From Hormiphora californensis (lineage: Eukaryota; Ctenophora; Tentaculata; Cydippida; Pleurobrachiidae): 64,000 nucleotides of DNA. The position numbers were made by a program, and so were the translations under genes. Below the pieces are notes generated by a model. That model made no database searches, was not told the origin of the DNA, and saw nothing but the letters and a program-made list of their open reading frames with translations. Where the stretch lies: the NCBI GenBank assembly GCA_020137815.1, contig CM035353.1, positions 3,406,471-3,470,470 of the forward strand, in the 5' to 3' direction. Below, in pieces: positions 51,475-62,903 of this stretch (positions are counted from its first letter, which is position 1; each line of letters opens with the position of its first letter).

Positions 51475-52374
51475 TTAAACAATATATACAAATTGAAACA
51501 CTTTAGGTTGCTGGATACTTCGTCCATCTACAGGGTCAGAATGAAACGTCTCTTCATCGATGACTACTGCAGCAGTTTGTGATGACACTCCTTTTGATCT
51601 CGAATTGTGTAACTGATCGTACACTATTTCCCTGATTGCCCTCGGTGGTATTTTCCACGTATCACTCACAGCCACCACCAGCGAGTCAGTGAATTTCGAG
51701 TCTAATTGGGCCCTCCCCGAGTATAGTTCTTCCCCTTGATGGGTTTTATGGCCCCCCTATCTCTTTCCTCCTGGGTTAACCGTCTTTCCAGTTCCTGCCT
51801 CACAAACACCGGTGTAAAGTTGATATTGTGAATGTAATTCACTATTCAATAATTAAGAGTAAGACAAGACATAGCTTGATATATATATTATATATACCTT
51901 TCCAACGGGTCACTGAAGATTACAGTATCCAGGAAATCAAAATATTCCCTGAAGAGAATCCAGGTACCTGGATCCCTATATTCGCCAGATTGATCTATCT
52001 TAGAGCTTCCATAAGCAGGAGGCTACCCCATTCCAACTCGCCCACAAGATTTTGGTCGCATTGAAACCAAAGCGAAAACCTCTTCAGTATTATCAACAGG
52101 CACTGAAACATCAATGAAATTTTATCGATTCAGTCAACAAGCTATCAGAGCAGCCCATGGATCCTTGGATCAGCTGGGACGCTAAACCTACAGGGGCTAA
52201 AGTCTTGAACATCTCTGCTCCGTGAACACTCACGCAATGTTTTTCCCTATTTTTGCGACAACAAACCTTTATGAATTTGAACCGAGTTTTCCACGTGTGA
52301 TCCTTCAGGATCTTTAAATAGCCCCTGGCTTTTTCGGCCCTTGCCTTTTCAGCCGGAGTCGTTCCAACCATCAT
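51475..52374 (-). pseudogene. Unrecognised coding pieces
   Basis: Frames at 52111-52374 (MMVGTTPAEKARAEKARGYL, then a basic, Cys-containing stretch), about 52010-52080 (QCDQNLVGELEWGSLLLME) and 51475-51678 (DTWKIPPRAIREIVYDQLH). The last resembles a frame at 56002-56187 (RILLLAKWPDTDQLRTVLL). They may be exons of one family duplicated with the surrounding units. No function is assigned. Confidence 0.35.
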
Positions 52375-52577
52375 TATAAAAGATCATAAATCACCATATT
52401 TTATGAAGTAAATATATTTTAGGTATCTACTGTAATATTTGATAACTCATTCTTAAATATACGTAAATTAACGTATCTTGAGAAGAGATAGTATTTGTAA
52501 AAATGTTTTGAATAAATATAATATTAAAATGAATGGACAATGGTCCCCCCTATAGTCTCTGGAAAGTGGAAGGTGGT

Positions 52578-53237
52578 TCACGGTACCCGCCACGTATCTT
52601 CCTCTTGAGTCCGGATATGTCCGTCGAATGAACAGCATGGTGCATCAATTGGAAGTGCCAACCTTGAAGAACCACGGAGGTCACACCACGCAACTAACCA
52701 TTTATAGGCAGCATGCCTCATCAACCGTCGCCACTTATCAGTGTATTTCTTGGGCATCTTCTTCTTCTTGTCCATGATGATTGCCGTTACTGATAGAGCA
52801 CCCCTGGACTTGACCAGTTTTTTCACCTTTTCGCTTTTCGCCAGACATCTCTTTAACTCAGTGTCCCAGGAGCCAAACCCATGACAACAAACTTTTGTGA
52901 TTCGGCTGCCAATACCGCATGGGTCATCGTGACGTACATCATGACAGCCCCCGTCACATTTGCATTCGTCTTCCGGCTCACTTTCAAAATCAGAAGTATC
53001 TGGGGCAGGCTCATTATCCCCTTCTACCGCGGAATCGGCAGACGACCTTGCTGGATCTTCATCCCACGGTTCGTCGACTTCGTTCTCGTGTAGTTCCAAT
53101 TCTTCATCCAGGCCTAGATTCACGGCTTTGTTCTGGTTTAGTTCCTTTCCTACATTCCCGCTCAAATCCACGTCAGATGTGTCTCCTGCTGACGCACACG
53201 GCCTAAAAGTATCTAGGCTGCGCTGCAACCATCTCAA
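52578..53237 (-). CDS. P2X7-ballast-like (P2X7R C-terminal domain) protein
   Basis: An intact 219-aa frame. Residues 1-90 are acidic and low-complexity. Residues 91-219 follow the cysteine-rich cytoplasmic ballast of P2X7 receptors: C92-K-C94...C98, C107, the CC pair at 117-118, C131 with a helical KRCLAKSEKVKKLVKSRGAL, the RHAAYKWLVAW block at 174-184 (compare RHCAYR), and a CC pair before HIR at 201-209. In P2X7 this domain binds zinc and guanine nucleotides. Here there is no channel part, so this is a free-standing ballast protein, a form known in invertebrates. It lies between duplication units A and B; an upstream short frame (about 53381, MLKLFFGLFGIR) might be a leader exon. Confidence 0.8.
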   Translation of the reverse strand: MRWLQRSLDTFRPCASAGDTSDVDLSGNVGKELNQNKAVNLGLDEELELHENEVDEPWDEDPARSSADSAVEGDNEPAPDTSDFESEPEDECKCDGGCHDVRHDDPCGIGSRITKVCCHGFGSWDTELKRCLAKSEKVKKLVKSRGALSVTAIIMDKKKKMPKKYTDKWRRLMRHAAYKWLVAWCDLRGSSRLALPIDAPCCSFDGHIRTQEEDTWRVP

Positions 53238-53811
53238 ATTGTTGAGATGAATAACTAAGGAATGTAATTTACAGATGAAGAAGATAATTAATAGCTGATA
53301 AACAACAGATATAACTGATGTGGCCGTACCACCCAGACACCCGGTCTGATTCCGAATAGTCCAAAGAATAACTTTAACATGATTGCCCGCTTAGAAACAT
53401 GGACGACTAGGAGGCACCATAGTATCATATTAATTCATGATTGGTTAGACACGGGAGCCATTCAGCAATCTCTCCAGCGCTATACGTCGTATTTATCGTG
53501 CCCCCGGATCCTTGGGGACCCACTGCCTCCTGTTTAGGACTGGGATTACAGGGAGCTGGCTCTTTCCGAGTCAATATCTTATAAATCATGACTCGGCGTT
53601 GTCAATACTAATTTTTACGGTTCTTAAACAAAAGGTTTGTGATTTAGTATCAATACCTGACAATGGGTCAGCGCTCTCTCCATTTCTGCTTTTCTCCTCC
53701 TAATATCCATCTCTCTGTCTTGGAAGGTTGACTGGATGGGGGAGAGACTCGCCTCCTCTTCTCGTCACAGGAGGTGCCATGCCTGGCGCTGCTCGGCTGG
53801 CTGTTGTCTGG

Positions 53812-55150
53812 GTTGAGTCTCACACCAAGGAGACTCAACACCCTGTGCACTGACCCGACCCTTAATATATTTTATTAAAATTATTTAAATTATTAACATA
53901 CGTTGTAGCGTAAGCGTAAGAATGCTCATGCTCGTTCTGTCTGGAGTAACACGGTTGTGACAAATATTGCGGTGAAAGTTCCACTCTCCGCTCATAATGT
54001 GTGGAATTATCAGACTTATCGCAGCCATTCCCTCGTCTCCATCCTCCAGTTTCCAGCTGTGTGACCGCACATGGTTCTTATTGAACCACGTCTCGTCATT
54101 GTAGTATATTTTTCGACCTTCCCTACGGTATGTTTAGTTTGTTCTTGATCGGCATCTCCTTCCTTCATTAATGCAAAGGATGTAATGTGACGATGTTATA
54201 TTACATTTAATCAAACGTTTCATTCTGGAATGACAAACAGCTTTGACTGCATTATATTACATATGTTATGGATCAGTGGTGGATAGTTCCTTCTCATCTC
54301 CAGATCGTTAAAAGTCGTGGTCTCCTTAATGCTGTCTTTCGTGTATCTTTCTCCCAGTCTCCCACCCTTGATCTCAAAGCAAAATTTCAGCAAAATAGTT
54401 AAACTATGTGTTATATAAGATATAAGATTGTAATTGCTTCTTTAATTGTTGAGATGAATAACTAAGGAGTAAGGAATGTAATTTACAGAGGAAGAAGATA
54501 ATTAATAGCTGATAAACAACATATATATAACTGATGTGTACCACTTTGGTCTCTGTTTCCGCCTGTGTTCCCCTGTAGCTCAGACTGTGTTCCCTGACTG
54601 TTGACCCTTATCCTCGGTCTTAGCCCCAAGATGCTATACAGGAACTTGATCATGCCTATAAATAAGTTGTCCCATATTAGCTTCTAATTTTCCACCCTAG
54701 TGATGATTTGTGTACGCGCGCGCACAATCCTCACCAAATCCGCCAGCAATGGTCCTACACAGTAATAATAGGTCCCCCCTGCTGCCAGCCGCCTGCTGCC
54801 TTCCGTCTGCTGCCTTCCGTCTGCTGGTGTTCTTCCCCCTATTATACTTTCTTGAATTTACACATGTTGCCTATATGACCGTACCACCCACACACCCGGC
54901 ACTTCACCATCTCATGGATGGACGAATTTAGCTATTATTACTCAGCCTACCATGACGTGCCCTCGTGTCACATCCGGACGTGCCGTGAGGGCACGTCATG
55001 GTAGGCTGAGTAATAATAGCTAAATTCGTCCCATGGCTATTATAAACGTCTCTTGAGAAGGTCAGACCATTCTTTTACAACAGTGGACTTCTCTGGGCGT
55101 AGGATTCCTTAATTAAATAACTCTTTAAACAATATATACAAATTGAAACA
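53812..55150. repeat. Segmental duplication, unit B
   Basis: Same content and order as 49790-51500, but shorter. It lacks the long Thr-Gln coding part and keeps the MIKFLYSILGLRPR start (about 54654), the upstream GC-rich CTGCTGCCTTCCGTCTG block and the foldback element. Confidence 0.85.
54920..55031. mobile_element. 112-bp foldback element, copy in unit B
   Basis: Same ends as 51270-51381. The flanks are CATGGAT and CATGGCT. The shared position shows that insertion came before the segmental duplication. Confidence 0.8.
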
Positions 55151-56819
55151 CTTATTCAACCCATGATGTTTCTACATATATATATTCTGCACATCTTCCT
55201 TTACTATTTTACTTGATACACAGTATCTTGCAGCAATAAATAAGTAATAACAGATACAGATACTAGATATATCACACTACAGCTCAGTCTTTTACTCAGT
55301 CTCTGCAGCTTTTATACGTCCAGTGCACATCAGCCACGTGTCCTGCTGCAGACCACACCTCCTTCTTCTCTCCCACTTCTATCGCCTTCTTCTACCCCAT
55401 CTGTAGCTGTTCTCTGGTCATGGGAGGGTTAGTGCAGTTCACAAAGAATAAAAGAATGCAGATCTTTCATCCTTTATGTATTAATTAGCAGCAGTGCTAA
55501 ATACTACGAGACATTCCGGCCCGCCCTAACTCTAACATATATATATATGCGCCGGCAATATACTACACTAATAAACTAATAAATTATCGGTAATCTATGT
55601 TAGGGTCGCTGGCCCTCTACCCTATGCAGTTATCGTGGTATCCAATGGCTCAGGCCACTGGATACCGCAAGAAAAGTATGGGTTATTGACAGGGCATTTG
55701 GGGTTAATGACACAAAGAAGAGACACGTGATAGTAGTTATAAAATGTTTTTAAAAATAATGTGATTAAAAATAAAGTAATAGGGAGGTCCCCCCTGCTGT
55801 CGGGCGTCGGCTGCCTCCTCCTCTGACCTCCTCTGCTCCCCTCCTACTTCCTGTTGTGCTCCCCCCTATTGAGCCCTCCTAAACGTATCTTGAGAAGGTC
55901 AGACCATTCTTTTACAACAGTGGACTTCTCTAGGCGTAGGATTCCTTAATTAAATTAATACTCTTTAAATAATACAAATTGAAACACTTTAGATTTACTT
56001 ATTACTTACTAGATTTACCGGCGCTCTGGATCAAAGAGTCCGTGAAGACTGAATCGAGTGTAGTGCGGTCCGATGATAGCTGACGCCCAGTGTAGGGCTT
56101 CAGTGATGAACCTAGCAACACCGTCCTCAACTGGTCGGTATCTGGCCATTTTGCCAATAACAGTATCCTATAAGGGATAAATTGCATTTAGACAATGATA
56201 ATACGGTGCGGCGACGGCCACGAGAGTGCTCGACCGGGTGTAGACTGTAGAGGGAGCTGGATACAAATTGAAACACTTAAGGTTGTGGCAAACATATGTT
56301 TCATGATGTCAATTAAATTATATACACCAATCATCAGTGCTCAATAAATAGTTTTACGCCGCCCCATATTGTAAATACTATACACTATTATATTTCGGTT
56401 TCATCATCTGCCTCCTGTAGAACACTACGTCATCGGAGTGGAATTAGGAGTAGCAACAGACTGGCGTAGAGAGCAGTCTAGGGCTGTAGATGTTGGAGCC
56501 AATATATTTAGTTTCTCCCTTAGAAAGAGACAAACTTTTTTTAACTTTTCTTCGTAGCCGAGGAATGTTGATAATTCTAATGAAATTCTAAAATGAAATT
56601 AATCTTCATGTAATTCATTGCGTTTCGTCTTTTTCTTAATTATCTAATCCAACTGTGCGTGGTATTGGCGAATTTGGGTCATCTGATCGCCACCAGATTG
56701 TGTGTTGGGACAGTTGGATTTCCCACAATTGAATATCTTACTGCCATCAATGATAATTATAAGAAGTATATTTTTCCAACTATTCGTTGAACTGAGGAGA
56801 GCTGAGGCGAAAGTACAGG
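55151..56819. other. Region with a third duplicated block and no firm gene
   Basis: AGAAGGTCAGACCATTCTTT recurs at about 55885, with a pyrimidine-rich block before it as in units A and B. A 61-codon minus frame at 56002-56187 resembles the one at 51475. TATATATA runs near 55172 and 55540. Otherwise nothing is recognised. Confidence 0.45.
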
Positions 56820-57185
56820 AGGTCATATAGTTTAACTAAAGGGGCAAATCTGAAAAAACAAGCGTCGAGAGAAGATGAAGGGAAGAGAGATATGTAAGGG
56901 GGACAGGAGAGTGAGAGATGGTGAGAAAGAGGGTGGGAGAGAAACAATATTCTAATACTGGCCACGGAGGCAGACTGTCGCCTTGATAAATAGTCGACTC
57001 AACAAAGTACAAACATATTCGGTCAAATTAACAACGGATTTTCTAACATTATGTTCAACGAAGAAGAAGGGGAGAAACTATTATTAGAGGGTAGAACGAG
57101 GTAGGGTAGAACCTACCCAGTACCCTACTATTAGAGAGGATAGAACGAGGGAGAAATAATCTTTCAAAGAGGAGAGCGAGGTAGG
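56820..57185. repeat. Inverted copy of the 59330-59580 and 60830-61080 repeat
   Basis: TTAACTAAAGGGGCAAATCT through GGGTGGGAGAGAAACAATAT and on to TTATGTTCAACGAAGAAG is the reverse complement of the sequences at 59577-59330 and 61077-60830. These three form an inverted-direct family around the 45-bp minisatellite. Confidence 0.85.
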
Positions 57186-57189
57186 GCAA

Positions 57190-58735
57190 ATTCATTGCCA
57201 TGTTCTGTCTCAGTGACCCCTATCTGAGGGGTAAATTCGTTGCCCTGTTCTGTCTCAGTGACCCCTATCTGAGGGGTAAATTCGTTGCCATGTTCTGTCT
57301 TAGTGACCCCTATCTGAGGGGTAAATTCGTTGCCATGTTCTGTCTCAGTGACCCCTATCTGAGGGGTAAATTCGTTGCCATGTTCTGTCTCAGTGACCCC
57401 TATCTGAGGGGTAAATTCGTTGCCATGTTCTGTCTCAGTGACCCCTATCTGAGGGGTAAATTCGTTGCCATGTTCTGTCTCAGTGACCCCTATCTGAGGG
57501 GTAAATTCGTTGCCATGTTCTGTCTCAGTGACCCCTATCTGAGGGGTAAATTCGTTGCCATGTTCTGTCTCAGTGACCCCTATCTGAGGGGTAAATTCGT
57601 TGCCATGTTCTGTCTCAGTGACCCCTATCTGAGGGGTAAATTCGTTGCCATGTTCTAGTCTCAGTGACCCCTATCTGAGGGGTAAATTCGTTGCCATGTT
57701 CTGTCTCAGTGACCCCTATCTGAGGGGTAAATTCGTTGCCATGTTCTGTCTCAGTGACCCCTATCTGAGGGGTAAATTCGTTGCCATGTTCTGTCTCAGT
57801 GACCCCTATCTGAGGGGTAAATTCGTTGCCATGTTCTGTCTCAGTGACCCCTATCTGAGGGGTAAATTCGTTGCCATGTTCTGTCTCAGTGACCCCTATC
57901 TGAGGGGTAAATTCGTTGCCATGTTCTGTCTCAGTGACCCCTATCTGAGGGGTAAATTCGTTGCCATGTTCTGTCTCAGTGACCCCTATCTGAGGGGTAA
58001 ATTCGTTGCCATGTTCTGTCTCAGTGACCCCTATCTGAGGGGTAAATTCGTTGCCATGTTCTATCTCAGTGACCCCTATCTGAGGGGTAAATTCGTTGCC
58101 ATGTTCTGTCTCAGTGACCCCTATCTGAGGGGTAAATTCGTTGTAGTGTCTGACGGTGTATAAGGTCCAAATGAGGCACGGAGTTTTTCTGAATCAGCTT
58201 TTCAAGACGAATCCAACGCAACCGGAATTAGCTTTCTATCTTATCGGGAAGGTGTGGTTCACTTTTTTCATTTTTAGCCGCGCGAGCCAATCAGAGGGCT
58301 GGATTTCGAAATTCTGGCCTCTGATTGGCTCGCGCGGCAAAAATGACTAAAAATGAGCGTGAGTGAACCGAACCTTCCCGATAAGATAGAAAGCTAATTC
58401 CGGTTGCGTTGGATTCGTCTTGAAAAGCTGATTCAGAAAAGCTCCGTGCCTCATTTGGACCTTATACACCGTCAGACACTAATTCGTTGCCATGTTCTGT
58501 CTCAGTGACCCCTATCTGAGGGGTAAATTCCTTGCCATGTTCCGTCTCAGTGACCCCTATCTGAGGGGTAAATTCGTTGCCATGTTCTGTCTCAGTGACC
58601 CCTATCTGAGGGGTAAATTCGTTGCCATGTTCTGTCTCAGTGACCCCTATCTGAGGGGTAAATTCGTTGCCATGTTCTGTCTCAGTGACCACTATCTGAG
58701 GGGTAAATTCGTTGCCATGTTCTGTCTCAGTGGAC
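57190..58735. repeat. 45-bp coding-length minisatellite, about 27 copies
   Basis: The unit contains TTCGTTGCCATGTTCTGTCT and CAGTGACCCCTATCTGAGGG. About 21 units precede the inserted MITE and about 5.5 follow it. Because 45 is a multiple of three, long frames run on both strands: MFCLSDPYLRGKFVA forward and TETEHGNEFTPQIGV reverse. An extra base at about 57655 breaks both. Units are nearly identical, implying recent homogenisation. Neither frame joins a recognisable gene. Confidence 0.9.
58144..58481. mobile_element. hAT-like foldback MITE inside the minisatellite
   Basis: The ends are TAGTGTCTGACGGTGTATAA and its complement, with complementarity almost throughout 338 bp. ATTCGTTG is directly duplicated (58136-58143 and 58482-58489), the target being a unit of the minisatellite. 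TAGTG ends and 8-bp duplication fit hAT. Confidence 0.9.
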
Positions 58736-58739
58736 ACAG

Positions 58740-59330
58740 CTCAAGTCCTATACCATACGTAACGCGCCGAGCTATCCTGTGTATTGTGAGTGCGCGCAGT
58801 ACGCATCATTGAGACATGAAAACGTGCTTTTTGTGTGCTGCAGGCGGCAAATACGAATTTCCTGTTATGTGAAGTTCTTCACAGTTCATATTTCTTCTGT
58901 ACACTTTGTGTTTGCAGTTTTATTGCCCCCAAGGGCAGGCCCAGCCCCCAGGGGTGGTTTAATTTGTCTTGAAATTACCCCACATCTTGATCTCCATTTC
59001 TCTCTCAGTAATTACCTAAATTAGGTCTAAATAGACATTACATTTTTACTTCCCTTATCTCAGTTAACACTCCTCCTCTTTCCATCTAAAAAATAAGTTT
59101 CCGAGTTCTCTCTCCCTTTGAAATATATCTCCCTCCTTTCCGCTCGTGTAGCTCACACCGTATATTATTTCATAAAATGTGTTTGTGTGTATCTGGCAAT
59201 CCCTCCCTATTTCTCTCTAGTCCCTCCCTCTTTCTCTCGTGTCCCTCCCTATTTCTTTCTAGTCACTCCCTCTCTATCTCTAATTCATCTCTCGCTCTCC
59301 TCTTTGAAAGATTATGTCTCCCTCGTTCTA
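58740..59330. other. Region without a recognised gene
   Basis: Pyrimidine-rich sequence (CCCTCCCTATTTCTCTC units near 59200-59270) and no credible coding frame. Confidence 0.5.
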
Positions 59331-59669
59331 TCCTCTCTAATAGTTTCTCCTTCGTTGAACATAATGTGAGAAACTCCGTTGTTGATTTGACCGAATATGT
59401 TTGTTGAGTCGACTATTTATCAAGGCGACACTCTGGCTCCGTGGCCAGTATGTATTAGAATATTGTTTCTCTCCCACCCCCTTTCTCACCATCTCTCACT
59501 CTCCTGTCCCCCTTACACATCTCTTCCCTTCAGTTTCTCTCGACGCTTGTTTTTTTCAGATTTGCCCCTTTAGTTAAACTATGTGTTTATCAGTTATATC
59601 TGCTATTATTATATTATTATATTGCCTCTAAACCGGCCGTACCACCCACACACCCGACACTTCACCATC

Positions 59670-60701
59670 TCATGCCTTGTTTTTTTCAGTCCGTATGTGT
59701 TTGTGACAGGATTGATCTGCCATTACCTTCCTAATGGTCTCAATAAAGATCTCGGCCTGTCCCAGGTCATTCAATCTCAGGAACATTTCTTTCTGGCTCC
59801 TGAGGTCATCTTCACCACTCTGTCCTGGACCTGGCAACTGAGGTTACTATTACCTCGTGTCCTGCACTAGAAGACTGTACGTTGCTGTCCACTCCATAGG
59901 CAAGCGCAGTTGCTGAGATCAAGCTGTTAGTGATTCTGGCGTCCAGGATAGACCGTTTCAAATTTATCTGTTTGCATTCCCAAATGGCCTCAAGGTACTT
60001 AGCCACACCGTTTCCTCTTCAAACTGTTCGAACAAAATCGCCCTGAAATATAGTTTGAGTTAGACCCTAATTTAGGATGTCCACTCCGGTGCGAACGTCC
60101 ATCCAGGTAGTACTGAGGGAAGGTTAGTTATGGAATATTAGCTAAGCACTGCACACTAGGCGAGGTCCTCCTCACCCCAAGCTCCCCCTTTCAGTTTCTC
60201 TTATCAAGTTATTTTTCCCGCCATTACTTACAGTAGTTGATTGGTAGATAACAGCCGGGTTATAGGCAGACTTAACTACAGTCTTAATTATCATAAAATA
60301 CCGAACCACATTATGACATAATTTAATTACTATTTTGCTTCTAATTCGGAGGCATAGTTTTCTAAACTCTTCTCTCATGATTTTTGCCACCGAGTTATCA
60401 CGATCAGTTACAAAATCACCAATTTTTAGCCCTGAATGTCCATTATTAACTTACTTTAATATGGCCCTGCAATCTACAAGCCCGTCCTTCCAGTTTACCT
60501 GTCCCTGCTATCGCTCTTCTAGGCAGTATAAAAGTTTCTGGGACTTTCTCATTTCCCCTTTTGGGCCCATTAGGGAATATGTAGTATATCTTCCCATCTT
60601 TTTGTAGAGTCTACCGCCTCTTCCGTTTCTGTTGCCGGAATTTTCGCAAAGCTGGTTTCCTCCTCTGCACTGGTTGTTGAATCTCTGGTTTCCTGGTTCA
60701 T
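59670..60701 (-). pseudogene. Transposase-like gene fragment, copy 1
   Basis: The start Met is at 60701 (MNQETRDSTTSAEEETSF). After a one-base shift, KDGKIYYIFPNGPK..FILPRRAIAGTGKLEGRAC follows, then LKIGDFVTDRDNSVAKIMRE (to about 60350), LDARITNSLISATALAYGVD (about 59940), and a C-terminal stretch SGEDDLRSQKEMFLRLND..IETIRKVMADQ with a stop at 59670-59672. The TDRDNSVAKIMRE block recalls the region around the second catalytic Asp of MULE- or Kolobok-like DDE transposases. That is an inference from pattern. Frame shifts make it non-functional as assembled. Confidence 0.45.
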
Positions 60702-61164
60702 TGCCTCATTTTAGCACCGGTACAGGAATCTCACCGTCTTCCTCTTCCTTTGCCAACTCAACAGCAGAGGGATTAGGGGACCAGTAAAAATACCCTCATC
60801 ATAGTGCAGGTATGCTGTTCTTTATAGACCTCGTTCTACCCTCCCTCGTTCTACCCTCTCTAATAGTGTCTCCTTCGTTGAACATAATGTGAGAAACTCC
60901 GTTGTTCATTTGACCGAATTTATCAAGGCGACACTATGGCTTCGTGGCCAGAATATTGTTTCTCTCCCACCCCCTTTCTCACCATCTCTCACTCTCCTGT
61001 CCCCCTTACACATCTCTTCCCTTCAGTTTCTCTCGACGCTTGTTTTTTTTTTCAGATTTGCCCCTTTAGTTAAACTATGTGTTTATCAGTTATATCTGCT
61101 ATTATTATATTATTATATTGCCTCTAAACCGGCCGTACCACCCACACACCCGACACTTCATCAT

Positions 61165-62529
61165 CTCATGCCTTGTTTTTTTCAATCCGTATGTGTTTGT
61201 GACAGCATTGATCTGCCATTACCTTCTTAATGGTCTCAATAAAGATCCCGGCCTGTCTCAGATCAGGGTCATTCAGTCTCAGGAACATTTCTTTCTGGCT
61301 CCTGAGGTCATCTTCACCACTCTGTCCTGGACCTGGCAACTGAGGTTACTTCTAGTCCGTGTCCTGCACTAGAAGACTGTACGTTGCTGTCCACTCCATA
61401 GGCAAGCGCGATTGCTGAGATCAAGCTGTTAGTGATTCTGGCGTCCAGGATAGGCCGTTTCAAATTTATCTGTTTTGCATTCCCAAATGGCCTCAAGGTA
61501 CTTAGCCACACCGTTTCCTCTTCAAACTGTTCGAACAAAATCGCCCTGAAATATAGTTTGAGTTAGACCCTAATTTAGGATGTCCACTCCGGTGCGAACG
61601 TCCATCCAGGTAGTACTGTGGGGAGGTTAGTTATGGAATATTAGCCAAGCACTGCACACTAGGCGAGGTCCTCCTCACCCCAAGCTCCCCCTTTCAGTTT
61701 CTCTCGTCAAGTTTTTTTCCGCCATTACTTACAGTAGTTGATTGGTATATATAACAGCCGGGTTATAGGCAGACTTAACTACAATTTATCATAAAATACC
61801 AAACCATATTACTATTTCGCTTCTAATTCGGAGGTCTAGTTTTTTTAAACTCGTCCGACCCGCACCACTCGTTGCCTTCGTACTTACGAGGCTCTCCTGA
61901 ATTGTTAGTTCTTGTAACCTCTGTTGTTCACACATATATTTGGAATTGAATCGTGCTATTTTTTCAATGCGAAGTATTTGCTGAGAGAATCTCGGCAACA
62001 TCCACAATGGCCGTGGAAATTTCGGGCCTCGAAAGAGGACGTTTTCCTAATTCCGGGTTAGAGGACGACGTAATACCATGCCATGGCCATCTTCTCTCAT
62101 CCTTTTTGCCACTGAGTTATTGCGATCAGTTACAAATTCACCAATTTTTAGCCCTTTATCCATTATTAGCTTCAAGATGGCCCTGCATGCCCGTTCTTCC
62201 AATTTACCTGTTCCTGCTATTGCTCTTCTAGGCAGTATAAACGTTTTTTAGGACTTTCCCATTTGGGCCCATTAGAGCCCCACTATCCTGGGGGGTGTCA
62301 TCTGGGAATGCGACTGGTCCCCGACAACCAAATTTCCCCTCGTACACGTGGCTCTCATACGATTTTCCATGATTTTTCCTATACTCATCAGCGATGGAGA
62401 TGGTAGAGGAAGTAGACTTTCTAGTTGTCCCGCTGGAAATTCAAAGTCGTCAAATAACTGGTCTTCCCGACTAGTGTCCCTTTTATCATCCCCGTCTCTC
62501 TCTCCAGCTGATTTCATAACTGGGCCCAT
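61165..62529 (-). pseudogene. Transposase-like gene fragment, copy 2
   Basis: A tandem paralog of the 59670 fragment, with the same C-terminal stretches (LDARITNSLISAIALAYGVD, RSQKEMFLRLNDPDLRQ) and the conserved LPRRAIAGTGKLEERACRAI...EFVTDRNNSVAKRMRED block at about 62090-62240. The N-terminus differs (62290-62529, acidic, proline-rich). A homopolymer-A shift near 62245 and others break the frame. Confidence 0.45.
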
Positions 62530-62903
62530 ATATTCCTACACATAATGTTTTCTCGAATTCTCTTGAGTTCTTTCTTATTATTCTTGGCCTTCTGTCATAC
62601 TTATCCTCAAGAAATCATATTTAATTATCAAATCTGTTCGGCATTCTGGGAATGTCTTATTGGAATTGAGCTCCCCCCAGAAGTAAACAAGGTGAACCTC
62701 GTCGCTTACAATGTTGTCTCTTTGCTTCTCTTCCTTCTCCGTTGGTTTTCTGCACAGGTGAAGATTCAACCAAACAGTTGAGACTTCTTGAACACCACTG
62801 TTACTCGTTGGAATTTCCAGGGAGTTGAATCGCAGGAATAATTATCTTTTTATGCGGCGGTCATCCCTAGCTGCCCCGGTAAATCGGCTTTGACCCGACT
62901 CCA

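Larger units (their letters stand above)
49790..51500. repeat. Segmental duplication, unit A
   Basis: Matches 53812-55150 in the same orientation. Landmarks are the GAGTCTC-ACACCAAGGAGACTC hairpin at the start, CATGCTCGTTCTGTCTGGAG, the CTTCCGTCTGCTGGTGTTCT block, a foldback element, and AAGGTCAGACCATTC at the end. The last block also recurs at about 55883-55990. Confidence 0.85.

Noticed and set aside
57200-58163. 152- and 172-aa membrane-like repeat protein on the plus strand
   Set aside because: Kept only as a minisatellite: no start context, no flanking exon, and a one-base break in the array.
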